Of a DNA stretch of 64,000 nucleotides, positions 1-8,232 are shown in pieces (position 1 is the stretch's first letter; every line of letters begins with the position of its first letter). The DNA lies in the NCBI GenBank assembly GCA_015234045.1, contig JADFWU010000014.1, positions 1 to 64,000 on the forward strand, read 5' to 3'. The position numbers and the translations under genes are program-made. Below the pieces are notes generated by a model, which worked only from the letters and a program-made list of their open reading frames with translations, did not search any database and had not been told where the DNA came from. The stretch is from Magnetococcales bacterium. Its GTDB lineage: Bacteria; Pseudomonadota; Magnetococcia; Magnetococcales; JADFWU01.

Positions 1-62
1 TCACACTGCCGAAACGTGAAGATGCCAAACCAAGGCAGGTTGAGGTTAAAATCAACGGATGA
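1..62 (+). CDS. Small heat-shock protein (Hsp20 family), 3' end only
   Basis: Reading frame 3 is open from the left edge and ends in TGA at 60-62. It encodes the tail TLPKREDAKPRQVEVKING. The leucine-proline-lysine turn after the last beta strand, followed by a V-x-V/I tail motif, is the usual C-terminus of bacterial Hsp20 (alpha-crystallin) chaperones, where the tail docks neighbouring dimers into oligomers. Only 19 residues are visible, so the family call rests on this tail alone. The gene would be confirmed by the sequence left of the window. Confidence 0.6.
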   Translation, partial: TLPKREDAKPRQVEVKING

Positions 63-74
63 TACACTATGATT

Positions 75-106
75 TCATTGTCTAATTTCGGATCGAAATC
101 ACTATA
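75..106. repeat. Truncated right end of the 160-bp dispersed palindromic element
   Basis: These 32 bases match the right end of the copy at 14580-14740 (14709-14740), ending in the terminal sequence CGAAATCACTATA. They stand alone, 15 bases before a full copy that starts at about 122. This is therefore a remnant of a second element, left by deletion or nested insertion. Confidence 0.7.
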
Positions 107-121
107 AACGACTGCCCAGCA

Positions 122-282
122 TAGTTGTTTCGTCTAAATTTGAACAGTCAGTCGTTCCCGCCCTGGTGATGTTTTTGCTCTGATGATCTGATTTGCATAT
201 CAAAAGCGATGCAAAAACATCACCAGAGCTTCCACTCAGAGTGTGAATCATTGTTTTATTTTGGATTGTAGAAATCACGATA
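122..282. repeat. Dispersed palindromic element, copy A (MITE-like)
   Basis: About 160 bp with no coding capacity. The core has two arms, CCCTGGTGATGTTTTTGC (about 161-178) and its near-complement GCAAAAACATCACCAG (about 210-226), around a loop that contains the bases of TGATGATCTG. The left end resembles TATAGNGATTTCG and the right end (271-282) is its diverged complement. It lies between the hsp20 remnant and the sigma-54 activator. A long RNA hairpin would form on either strand, so it may also act as a terminator or RNA stabiliser. Confidence 0.8.
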
Positions 283-304
283 TCTGAAAAAAAAAACGCA
301 AGAT

Positions 305-399
305 GGCCGGAAAGTTAACGGCTTTCCGGCCACTGGAGAGAAGGAGTGGCCGTCATGGTGGCTGAGGTGAATCTCAGGTGACTGACGGCCAGAGTCACC
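305..399. other. Structured intergenic segment with alternative hairpins
   Basis: Three stems can be read directly. The first is GGCCGGAAAG (305-314) with CTTTCCGGCC (322-331). The second is GGCCGTCA (348-355) with TGACGGCC (383-390), enclosing CTGAG/CTCAG (362-366/373-377). The third is GGTGACT (377-383) with AGTCACC (393-399). The second and third stems share bases and cannot form together. This could be a regulatory RNA or the end of the hsp20 transcript. I do not recognise a known riboswitch class. The rest of the gap (400-660) shows nothing else I can name. Confidence 0.4.
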
Positions 400-661
400 A
401 TCGTAAAACGGTACATTCCACTTCATCGTGGATCAGGGTGTTACACGCTCTTAGTTCGGCAAGTCCCGTTGCCTGTTTGGTGATGGTTGGTTTCCTTTCC
501 TTGTGAAAGTGTGATGTATCCGTTTGTTTAAATATAATGGAATGTTCGTGCCAATGCGTGTAAGATATTGAATTTTTGTTGTTAATTGTGGTTGTGGTGA
601 GCCGTGCTGTTCAAAATGGTCTTCGATTAGCTGGTTTTGCAAACTATAATTTACAAATCGG

Positions 662-690
662 TTGGAATGAATGGCGGTTTGTGTTATATT
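662..690 (+). promoter_or_regulatory. Predicted sigma-70-type promoter of the sigma-54 activator gene
   Basis: TTGGAA (662-667) and TATATT (685-690) are separated by 17 bases. Transcription would start near 697. The ATG at 705 would then have almost no leader, while the ATG at 738 has a GAGG ribosome site at 729-732. This favours 738 as the translation start. Confidence 0.5.
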
Positions 691-737
691 GTTGTTGATT
701 TTCAATGAAATCCAATCTGTTTACATCCGAGGCGACA

Positions 738-2309
738 ATGCAACAAAAAGGCCTGAGCGCACTGAATCAAACCCTTGTTGATCTGGAATCCCGCCTGGAA
801 AAGGTCCATCGCTCCTGGACCAAGGATGAGTATGAAGCGCTGTTGCGACTCTATGTGGATATATTGCCCAAAGTGTTGGATGCCGAACGGTGTGGTATCT
901 TCTTTGTGGATATCAATGCGCGTCATGTCTGGCTGAAGATTGGAACAAGCTTGAAATGTCGGGAAATTGAAGCGCCATTGAGTGGCAGCATCGTTGGACG
1001 GGCAGTATCGGAAGGGATCTGTGTCATTGAAAATGATCTGCAACCAAAAAAAGGATTTCACGCCAAAACGGATGCCGAAACCGGATTTGTCACGCGGAGT
1101 CTGATTTGTGCGCCCATCAAAAGCCGTGTCGGTGAGGGTATTACTGCCGCAGTTGAGGTGCTCAATAAAAAAGAGGGTGGCTCCTTTGATATCGCAGATC
1201 GCCGATTGTTGACAGAAGTGGCGGAATACCTCTCCATGGTGATTGATAACATATTGATCAATGAAGATATTCTTTCAGTGTCACGCAAAGTCAATCGCCA
1301 CTTGAACCGCATGGAACATGTGGATGGTGAGCAGCCGATCATTGCTGAAAGTCAGAAAATGAAAGCCGTTCTGGAGTTGGCTAGAACGGTCAGTGCGTTG
1401 CCGGTAAATGTGTTTGTAAACGGTGAGAATGGTACTGGAAAAGAGGTGATTTCCCGCTATATTCATCAACTCAGTCCCGCACTGGATAAAAATTTTGTTC
1501 CGGTAAACTGCGCATCCATCCCCGAAAATCTGATGGAAAGTGAGTTCTTCGGCTACGAAAAAGGCGCATTTACCGGCGCGTTCGGCAGTCGGGTTGGCCG
1601 TTTCGAAGAGGCGGATGGTGGCACGTTGTTTCTTGATGAAATCGCAGATATGCCTCTCTCCATGCAGCCTAAGTTTCTACGTGCAGTTCAGGAAGGTGAG
1701 TGTAACAGATTAGGCAGTAATAAGCTGATTTCGTTTCAAGTACGTATCATCAGCGCCACCAATAAGGATATCCGTGAGGAGGTGGATTCAGGGCGGTTTC
1801 GTGAAGATCTTTTCTACCGTTTGTTTACCGTGGATATCACCATTCCACCACTGCGTGAACGGCCTGAAGATATCATGCCTCTGGCGCTCTCTTTCCTTGA
1901 GCATGTTACCCGGAAATTCAATAAGAAAGTCAGTGGGTTTGCACCCAATGTCATGCGTTTCTTCGAGTCCTATTCCTGGCCGGGCAATGTCCGCCAGTTA
2001 AAACGCGAAGTGGAACGCATGGTGGCTTTGACACCAGCTAATGAGGTTTTGGAAATCACCTCATGCAGTGCCGAGTTGCTGAATGCGTCAACGGATGATC
2101 AGAGCGGTGATGCCGTCTCCGCCGCCAATCGTGATGAGTGTCGCCCCACTGATGAGCCCCTGTCTGAACAGGTGCAGCGGTTTGAAACGCTTTGTATTAA
2201 AGATGCGTTGGAGAAAACAGAAGGCAATCGCGGTGAAGCCGCGCAAAGATTGGGTATTACCCGTCAGTGGCTGCATAAGCGGATGAAGAGCTATGGAATT
2301 ACAGCCTGA
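738..2309 (+). CDS. Sigma-54-dependent transcriptional activator with GAF sensor domain
   Basis: Bacterial enhancer-binding protein of 523 residues that opens RNA polymerase-sigma-54 promoters by ATP hydrolysis. An N-terminal GAF-like sensor spans about 28-175. The AAA+ domain spans about 200-430, with Walker A GENGTGKE (229-236), the sigma-54 contact loop GAFTGA (276-281), Walker B GGTLFLDE (294-301) and the SWPGNVRQL element (413-421). A Fis-type helix-turn-helix closes the protein (about 495-520, with RLGITRQWLHKR). There is no receiver domain, so the signal is probably a small ligand or redox cue sensed by GAF, as in NorR or NifA relatives. An in-frame ATG at 705 would add 11 residues, but 738 has the better ribosome site and promoter spacing. 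The target genes are unknown. Confidence 0.9.
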   Translation: MQQKGLSALNQTLVDLESRLEKVHRSWTKDEYEALLRLYVDILPKVLDAERCGIFFVDINARHVWLKIGTSLKCREIEAPLSGSIVGRAVSEGICVIENDLQPKKGFHAKTDAETGFVTRSLICAPIKSRVGEGITAAVEVLNKKEGGSFDIADRRLLTEVAEYLSMVIDNILINEDILSVSRKVNRHLNRMEHVDGEQPIIAESQKMKAVLELARTVSALPVNVFVNGENGTGKEVISRYIHQLSPALDKNFVPVNCASIPENLMESEFFGYEKGAFTGAFGSRVGRFEEADGGTLFLDEIADMPLSMQPKFLRAVQEGECNRLGSNKLISFQVRIISATNKDIREEVDSGRFREDLFYRLFTVDITIPPLRERPEDIMPLALSFLEHVTRKFNKKVSGFAPNVMRFFESYSWPGNVRQLKREVERMVALTPANEVLEITSCSAELLNASTDDQSGDAVSAANRDECRPTDEPLSEQVQRFETLCIKDALEKTEGNRGEAAQRLGITRQWLHKRMKSYGITA

Positions 2310-2330
2310 TTTTGGGTCGAAAGCGCTATA

Positions 2331-3299
2331 CTATCGAGATATTGCCAGTGTTCCGATGGTTTCTGACAGATTTTCGATATTTTGTTGCGTCATGATCTCG
2401 CGTAGTTCCCGATTGATGTCAGCGCTGATAAGTGGATTGCGAAACAGTGCTGTACCAACACCAATAGCAGAAGATCCGGCAATAAAAAACTCAAAAGCAT
2501 CGCTACCAGAAGTGATGCCGCCTTGACCAAGGATGGGTTTTTGATATTTTGCAACTGCTTGATAAACCAGCCATACCTTCAACAATGCTACCGGCTTGAT
2601 GGCCGGGCCAGACAGCCCACCCTGCGTGTTGCCAAGAACAGGCTTGCGCGTGCGGATATCAATGGCCATACCCATCAGTGTGTTGATCACACTGAAGGCA
2701 TCACTTCCTGCTTCCAGGGTCGCTTTGGCGATTTGGGTGATGTCGGTCACATTGGGTGAGAGTTTGGTGATGATCGGTTTGGATGTGGCTTTGCGGACTT
2801 CGGAAACCACGTCAGCCGCGATGATCGGATCAGAACCAAATGCGGCACCGCCTTTTTTTACATTGGGGCAGGAAATGTTGATCTCAATGGCATCAACAAA
2901 GCTATCATCAAAAATACGCGCCACCTCGCCGTAATCCTGCACAGTAGAGCCTGATATGTTGGCAAAAAGCCGGGTAGGCGGTCCATCTCCTTCCTTGAGT
3001 CGTGACTCTTTTTCCCAGCGGGGCAGGATATCGTCCACCACATGGCGGGCACCGGGATTTTGTAGGCCAATGGCGTTGAGTAGGCCAGCTGGTGTTTCAG
3101 CCAAGCGGTGTGGTTTGTTGCCGTGTCTGGGTTCCAGAGTCGTGCCTTTAAGGCAGATAGCACCGATATCCTTGAAACTGAAATCAGCAATATTGAGTAA
3201 CTCTTCACCAAAGCCAACACAGCCGGATAGCAGCGTAATGGGTGTTTTAAGAGTGATATTTGAGAAGGAGACCGAGAGATCAGGCGTGGGCATAAACAT
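2331..3299 (-). CDS. pyrD: Dihydroorotate dehydrogenase, class 1 type
   Basis: Flavoprotein of 322 residues with a TIM-barrel fold that oxidises dihydroorotate to orotate in pyrimidine synthesis. The active-site loop NISCPNVKKGG (141-151) has cysteine (C144) as catalytic base, which marks class 1 enzymes (class 2 uses serine). FMN-binding features are the KLSPNVTD segment and the glycine-rich GQGGITSGSDA and GVGTALF stretches near the end. Class 1B enzymes work with an electron-transfer subunit PyrK; no pyrK lies next to it, so it may be class 1A-like or a related dehydrogenase. The second ATG at 3293 is an equally good start; a GGAG lies just upstream. Its tail nearly meets the convergent activator gene. 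Confidence 0.8.
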   Translation of the reverse strand: MFMPTPDLSVSFSNITLKTPITLLSGCVGFGEELLNIADFSFKDIGAICLKGTTLEPRHGNKPHRLAETPAGLLNAIGLQNPGARHVVDDILPRWEKESRLKEGDGPPTRLFANISGSTVQDYGEVARIFDDSFVDAIEINISCPNVKKGGAAFGSDPIIAADVVSEVRKATSKPIITKLSPNVTDITQIAKATLEAGSDAFSVINTLMGMAIDIRTRKPVLGNTQGGLSGPAIKPVALLKVWLVYQAVAKYQKPILGQGGITSGSDAFEFFIAGSSAIGVGTALFRNPLISADINRELREIMTQQNIENLSETIGTLAISR

Positions 3300-3387
3300 G
3301 GGCTCCAGCTTTAGGAGGGATCTGGGCAGAGTCTAAAGTTGACATTTTGGTGGTTGAGTGCATTTTTGTAGCCGTCACTCCTGAGAA

Positions 3388-3428
3388 AGCGAGAATCCAG
3401 TTGTTTCTCCGTCTCCTGGATTCTCGCT
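3388..3428. terminator. Hairpin between pyrD and the phosphomannomutase gene
   Basis: A 13-base perfect inverted repeat, AGCGAGAATCCAG (3388-3400) and CTGGATTCTCGCT (3416-3428). It lies downstream of the phosphomannomutase gene on the minus strand. No clear T-run follows. Its sequence resembles the ATTCCCGC-type intergenic hairpins common in proteobacteria; a similar one lies near 14503-14522. Confidence 0.45.
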
Positions 3429-3492
3429 TCTGAGAAAATGATGAATTGCCCTATATGTATGCTTCAACGGGCAAACGCACCTCTCCGAGTCT

Positions 3493-4890
3493 CTAAGCTT
3501 CTTGCCAATCTGGGAATGCAACGCCTTCGGCATCCAAAATCTTGGCTACACCATCAACAATCTCATGGAGTTGTTCACGGCTATCCGATTCAGCACGCAC
3601 AACCAAGGCCGGTTGGGTGTTGGAAACACGCATCAACCACCAACCCGTGCCAATTTTAACCCGAACGCCATCAATGTCCGATAAATCCGATCCGGCAGCA
3701 CGCTGTCCTTCAACCACACGCGCCATGACTTGGAATTTCTTATCGTCTGGACATTCAATACGTAGTTCAGGGGTTGAGTAAATTTCAGGCAGATCAGCGA
3801 GACGGGAAGATAAAGCGTTCTCACCTGCGCCCAGCAATTCAACCAGACGCACCGCAGCATAAAGAGCATCATCAAAGCCGTAGTAGCGATCAGCAAAGAA
3901 CAGATGGCCACTCATTTCACCCGCCATGGCCGCGCCACTTTCACGCATTTTGGCTTTGACCAGTGAGTGACCGGTTTTCCACATAATCGATTCACCACCT
4001 GCTTCGGTGATGGCATCAAACAGCTGTTGGGAACATTTTACATCACCGATAATGGCCACACCGGGCTTTTCAGCCAAAATGGCACGAGAGAACAGAATCA
4101 TCAGTCTGTCGCCCCAGATAATCTGGCCGGTCTCATCCAACGCGCCAATACGGTCACCATCGCCATCAAAGGCAATGCCGACATCGGCATTGGTCTCTTT
4201 CATGCGTTGTTTCAGATCAACAAGGTTCTCCGGGATGGTTGGGTCAGGGTGATGGTTGGGAAACGTACCATCCACCTCACCAAACAGAACTTCACCGGTG
4301 ACATTCTCAAGCCGATCCAACAATTTTTGTGCAACAACACCCGCAGCACCGTTGCCGCAATCAAGGATCGCCTTGACCGGACGACCGGGCTTGTAATCCT
4401 CGACCAAACGGGCAAGGTAGATCTCAAGAATATCCTCAGTGCGGGTAGAACCGCCGTCAACATCCGCGTAATCTTCAGCGATAATACGCTCTTTAATGGC
4501 TTGAATTTCAGCACCAAAGACCGGTTTGTAGGCCCGAACCATTTTCAGACCATTGTAGTCTGGCGGATTGTGGCTTCCGGTAATCATAATGCCCGCATGG
4601 GCATCAAAATGGTGGTTGGCAAAATAGAGTTGCGGTGTGGGACCAAGGCCCACATGGATAACTTGTGCGCCACCCCGGCTGAGACCACGCCCGAGGGCTT
4701 TGCTCAAACCAGGTGACGAGGCGCGGCCATCCCGACCAGTCACCACAATGGGATTTTGAAGGCCGGACTCTGAACGAACATGAGCGGCAAAAGCCAAGCC
4801 GAGACGCTCAACAACCGATTCAGTCAGATCCTTGCCTGCAATGCCGCGAATATCATATTCGCGGAAGCTATAGGGATTGATATCACTCAT
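3493..4890 (-). CDS. Phosphomannomutase/phosphoglucomutase
   Basis: Alpha-D-phosphohexomutase of 465 residues, likely interconverting mannose or glucose 6-phosphate and 1-phosphate for surface polysaccharides. All four family loops are visible: phosphoserine loop TGSHNPPDYNG (S106), metal loop DGDGDR, sugar-specificity loop GEMSGHLFF, and phosphate loop RVSNTQPALVVRAES near the C-terminus. Length and order match the AlgC/ManB group. The start overlaps the ugd stop by four bases (ATGA), so the two are translationally coupled. With galU upstream this forms a nucleotide-sugar operon running galU-ugd-mutase. The choice between mannose and glucose substrate cannot be made from motifs alone. Confidence 0.92.
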   Translation of the reverse strand: MSDINPYSFREYDIRGIAGKDLTESVVERLGLAFAAHVRSESGLQNPIVVTGRDGRASSPGLSKALGRGLSRGGAQVIHVGLGPTPQLYFANHHFDAHAGIMITGSHNPPDYNGLKMVRAYKPVFGAEIQAIKERIIAEDYADVDGGSTRTEDILEIYLARLVEDYKPGRPVKAILDCGNGAAGVVAQKLLDRLENVTGEVLFGEVDGTFPNHHPDPTIPENLVDLKQRMKETNADVGIAFDGDGDRIGALDETGQIIWGDRLMILFSRAILAEKPGVAIIGDVKCSQQLFDAITEAGGESIMWKTGHSLVKAKMRESGAAMAGEMSGHLFFADRYYGFDDALYAAVRLVELLGAGENALSSRLADLPEIYSTPELRIECPDDKKFQVMARVVEGQRAAGSDLSDIDGVRVKIGTGWWLMRVSNTQPALVVRAESDSREQLHEIVDGVAKILDAEGVAFPDWQEA

Positions 4891-6203
4891 CGTCCAACAC
4901 TCACATAGTGGAAGCCAGCCTGTTGCATGGGGCCTGGCTCGTATATGTTACGAAAATCACAAAAAACATAACGTCCATCGCCGCGTGCCCGCATTACCTG
5001 TTTGAGGCGATCAAGATTAAGATTTCTAAATTGATTCCATTCAGTAAGAATGACCACCGCATTCGCATTTTCGCAAGCGGGATAGACATCATCCATGTAG
5101 GAGATATCCGGCATTTTTTTGCGTGCTTCTTCCATGCCTTCAGGATCAAAAGCACGAATACGGGCACCCATCTCCATCAAAGCAGGAATAATAGTCAAAG
5201 CAGGCGAGTCACGCATGTCGTCAGTATTGGGTTTGAATGTCAACCCTAATACCGTAATAATGCGTCCATTGACCTCACCGCTCATGGCTTTAACCACTTT
5301 GCGTACCATCCGCTCTTTTTGGCGGCGGTTGGCTTCAATAACTTGTTCTACAATGGTTATTGGTTCGCCACAGTCACGTGCTGTACGTGACAGAGCTTGT
5401 GTGTCTTTGGGAAAACAGGAACCGCCATAGCCAGGGCCTGGATGCAGGAATAGATTTCCGATGCGTTTATCCAAGCCCATTCCTTTTGCCACACCATGAA
5501 CATCTGCGCCCACTGCTTCGCACATGTTAGCAATTTGGTTGATAAAGGTGATCTTGGTGGCCAGAAAGGCGTTGGCTGCATATTTTGTGAGTTCAGCTGT
5601 TGGGACGTTGGTCACCAAAATAGGCGTTTCAATGAGATATAGAGGTCTGTACAGCGCTTTGAGAATCTCAATGGCACGGTCAGAATCACAGCCGATTACA
5701 ACGCGATTGGGTCGCATGAAATCTTCAATAGCGGCACCTTCCCGAAGAAATTCCGGGTTGGATGCAATGGCAAAATCAGCATCTGGATTGCTGTCACGGA
5801 TGAGGCCAGCCACTGTTGCGCCCGTACCAACAGGTACAGTTGATTTGTTAACAATAACAGTAAAACCAGATAAATGTTGGGCGATTGTTTTTGCAGCGCC
5901 AAATACATAATCGAGGTTGGCAGCGCCATCGCCACGTCGTTCCGGTGTGCCTACAGCGATAAATACCACATCGCTATCTGGAATGCAGGCGGCGGGATCC
6001 GTAGTAAACTCCAGACGACCCGCTGACATGTTACGTGTTACAAGGCGATCCAGACCGGGTTCAAAAATAGGAATTCTACCGGCCTTAAGATTTTCGACCT
6101 TCTTCTCGTCAGTGTCCAGACATGTGACATGGGTGCCAAATTCGGAGAAACAGGTTCCGGACACCAGGCCCACATAGCCCGCACCGACAACAGTAATGCG
6201 CAT
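4887..6203 (-). CDS. ugd: UDP-glucose 6-dehydrogenase
   Basis: NAD-dependent enzyme of 438 residues that oxidises UDP-glucose twice to UDP-glucuronate, a precursor of capsule, exopolysaccharide and modified LPS. The N-terminal dinucleotide fold starts with VGAGYVGLVSG. The catalytic cysteine is C263 in GPGYGGSCFPKDT, and the conserved lysine in ELTKYAAN is K207. The C-terminal UDP-binding domain contains GLTFKPNTDDMRDSPAL. GalU, encoded just upstream, makes its substrate. A clear ribosome site (AGGAGATAG) precedes the ATG at 6203. Confidence 0.95.
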   Translation of the reverse strand: MRITVVGAGYVGLVSGTCFSEFGTHVTCLDTDEKKVENLKAGRIPIFEPGLDRLVTRNMSAGRLEFTTDPAACIPDSDVVFIAVGTPERRGDGAANLDYVFGAAKTIAQHLSGFTVIVNKSTVPVGTGATVAGLIRDSNPDADFAIASNPEFLREGAAIEDFMRPNRVVIGCDSDRAIEILKALYRPLYLIETPILVTNVPTAELTKYAANAFLATKITFINQIANMCEAVGADVHGVAKGMGLDKRIGNLFLHPGPGYGGSCFPKDTQALSRTARDCGEPITIVEQVIEANRRQKERMVRKVVKAMSGEVNGRIITVLGLTFKPNTDDMRDSPALTIIPALMEMGARIRAFDPEGMEEARKKMPDISYMDDVYPACENANAVVILTEWNQFRNLNLDRLKQVMRARGDGRYVFCDFRNIYEPGPMQQAGFHYVSVGR

Positions 6204-6266
6204 TTCTATCTCCTGAGGCTTATATTTGTTTGGACTCGATTTTATTAATAATGGACGTAAATACTA

Positions 6267-7148
6267 CTACAAAGAAGCCGCTTGCGCCTTAATAAAAGGA
6301 GCCAGCCGATCACGCATGTCTTTTCGCTCAAGAGAGAGTGCCAAGTTGGCCATCTGAAAGCCAACTTTGTCACCACAATCATAGCGGATACCATTAAATG
6401 GTACGCCGTAGATAGGCTGCTCTGCGCGGAGTGCTTCCATGGCATCGGTCAGTTGAATTTCACCACCAGCTCCGCGTTTGCCTTCGCCTAGCAGGCGAAA
6501 AATCTCCGGTGACAATACATAACGTCCGATAATGGCCATGTTGGAAGGTGCTTCGGAAGGGTCTGGTTTTTCCACCAAGCCATGGCACTGCATCAGTGCC
6601 CCTTTTTGTGGGCCAGGGTCGAGGATTCCGTACTTGTTGGTTTGATCAGGATCGACCTCCATTACGGCAATCATCGAGGCGTTATGGGTTTCGTAATGAC
6701 GCACCATCTCGCCAAGAAATACCTGATCTTGAGTGTTGGAAACCATGATGTCATCGGGCAATAATACGGCAAACGGCTCATCGCCAACCAAATCACGCGC
6801 ACACCAGACAGCGTGCCCCAGTCCGAGCGGACGGCTCTGACGGGTTTGAACCAGGCGGCCATCCGCAAGATTAAGGGACTGGATCTCTTTGAGGTGGAGC
6901 TCTTTTCCCTTTTTCTTGAGTGATCGTTCCAACTCTGGCATCAGATCAAAATGATCGCCAAGGATTTCTTTGCCGCGACTGGTGACCAGAATAATCTGTT
7001 CAATGCCCGCGCCCCATGCCTCTTCAATGGCATATTGAATCAGCGGTTTATCTACCACGGTGAGCATCTCTTTCGGCATCACTTTGGTAGCGGGCAGAAA
7101 TCGGGTTCCCAATCCAGCTACGGGTAGAACTGCTTTGCGTACTTTCAT
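6267..7148 (-). CDS. galU: UTP-glucose-1-phosphate uridylyltransferase
   Basis: Nucleotidyltransferase making UDP-glucose from UTP and glucose 1-phosphate. The signature PVAGLGTRFLPATKVMPKEM lies at the N-terminus, followed by LIQYAIEEA and, further on, the VLLPDD segment that binds the metal and nucleotide. The protein is 293 residues from the ATG at 7148, a normal GalU length. That start has GGAGAG five bases upstream; the longer frame starting at 7211 would add 21 residues without family character. It is first in the galU-ugd-mutase gene set. Confidence 0.94.
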   Translation of the reverse strand: MKVRKAVLPVAGLGTRFLPATKVMPKEMLTVVDKPLIQYAIEEAWGAGIEQIILVTSRGKEILGDHFDLMPELERSLKKKGKELHLKEIQSLNLADGRLVQTRQSRPLGLGHAVWCARDLVGDEPFAVLLPDDIMVSNTQDQVFLGEMVRHYETHNASMIAVMEVDPDQTNKYGILDPGPQKGALMQCHGLVEKPDPSEAPSNMAIIGRYVLSPEIFRLLGEGKRGAGGEIQLTDAMEALRAEQPIYGVPFNGIRYDCGDKVGFQMANLALSLERKDMRDRLAPFIKAQAASL

Positions 7149-7260
7149 TGAGGCTCTCCGGTCATGCGCTGATTCACGTTGCATGAATGGGGAAACAGTC
7201 TTTGCATACATGCGGAGATAACATGCGGATTGCTAAGCTGATAGAGCAACCACAGACAAG

Positions 7261-7291
7261 CATCACCGGCACCTTGAAGGAGCCGGTGATG
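7261..7291. other. Short inverted repeat upstream of galU
   Basis: CATCACCGGC (7261-7270) and GCCGGTGATG (7282-7291) form a perfect 10-bp stem with an 11-base loop, in the gap between galU and the downstream end of the cytochrome gene. No T-run follows. It shares the CATCACC motif with the dispersed element, but not the rest. It could terminate cytochrome transcription or form part of the galU leader. Confidence 0.35.
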
Positions 7292-7407
7292 TGTTGTTGA
7301 AAATATCTCAACACGATAAAAAGTTAGATGGTCCTAAATCGTACCATTGAAAGCGTGTATACAGGCTTTCCAGAGGGTAAAACAAAACCGAGTCTACACT
7401 TGTTTGA

Positions 7408-7800
7408 TCAGTTGTTTTTTGCGCCTTGATTGACCCAGTCTCGCAGGATCTGGACTTCACATTTTGTCAGGCGCTTGCGGTTATGAGGCATGCGGATACC
7501 GGCGCGGCCTTCAACCAATACGTTGAGGTTGCTCACCATGGCGTTACCTGGTGTGATGATGGGACCATATTTGGTGCCTTTCATCAAACCTTCATAGGTT
7601 TCCAAGTCCAGGCCGCTTAATACGGTGCCTGGGCCGCCTGCCGCATGACACTCCAGGCAACGGTATTTCAAAATGGGAAATACATCCTCGCTGAAAGTGA
7701 CCTTGCCGGGCTGTTCAGCGTAACCGGTATTGGCGATCGCCATGAACAGAAATAAAGCAGCTCCCAGTAACCATCTACCGCTTTGAGTACGCTTATGCAT
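7408..7800 (-). CDS. Periplasmic c-type cytochrome, PSCyt1-like
   Basis: A 130-residue exported monohaem cytochrome. A Sec signal peptide (hydrophobic stretch about 10-25, likely cleaved after GYA near 28) precedes the haem site CLECH (48-52). A methionine in GIRMPHNRKRL (M104) is the probable distal ligand. The arrangement VFPILKYRCLECHA with a late RMPHN...LRDWVNQGA tail matches the short domain known as planctomycete cytochrome C (PSCyt1), which is also found in many proteobacteria. It stands alone between galU and trpB; its partner is unknown. Confidence 0.75.
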   Translation of the reverse strand: MHKRTQSGRWLLGAALFLFMAIANTGYAEQPGKVTFSEDVFPILKYRCLECHAAGGPGTVLSGLDLETYEGLMKGTKYGPIITPGNAMVSNLNVLVEGRAGIRMPHNRKRLTKCEVQILRDWVNQGAKNN

Positions 7801-8232
7801 TAGTGTTCCCCTTCTTTTCCCTTGCTATTGGAATGCTCTTCAGACCCATGGCATTCGTAAAGATGTCAAGTCTGAGAGGATTAAGGTCTTATCCATGCAA
7901 CACTGCACATGGCTATAATACAACGTTATACTTGATAATTTGAAAGGATACTCGGAATTGACACGAATTTCATCCTTTGATGGATAGGAAATTATCCGGC
8001 AACTCCTGGCAACGGGGATTAGAGCGGGATAAACTGCTCAATTCCTTGCATGGGTCAGAATTGCGGTTTCCAAACCATTTCGACCAACAGGGTATCCGTA
8101 TTTAAGAAAGTTTGTCCAGAATCTGTTCAAATTTTATCGGTATGAGAGTGGCTTTGTCCCCTCCATAATGCAGGAAAGTTTGAGAAAATTTTCCTGGTAT
8201 GTCACGAGTAAACACGCAGAGAGAACTAATTT
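7801..8232. other. Intergenic gap upstream of trpB, nothing recognised
   Basis: About 430 bases between the divergent cytochrome gene and trpB. I see no convincing ORF. I looked for a trp leader peptide with tandem TGG codons and for a terminator/antiterminator pair, and found neither. The trpB ribosome site (GAGAGAA) is weak. Promoters for both flanking genes must lie here. Confidence 0.4.

Noticed and set aside
3967-4716. A 249-residue plus-strand ORF opposite the phosphomannomutase
   Set aside because: The minus strand has all four hexomutase loops; the plus frame has no ribosome site or domain.
7801-8232. A trp attenuator upstream of trpB
   Set aside because: No leader peptide with tandem Trp codons and no terminator/antiterminator pair found by eye.
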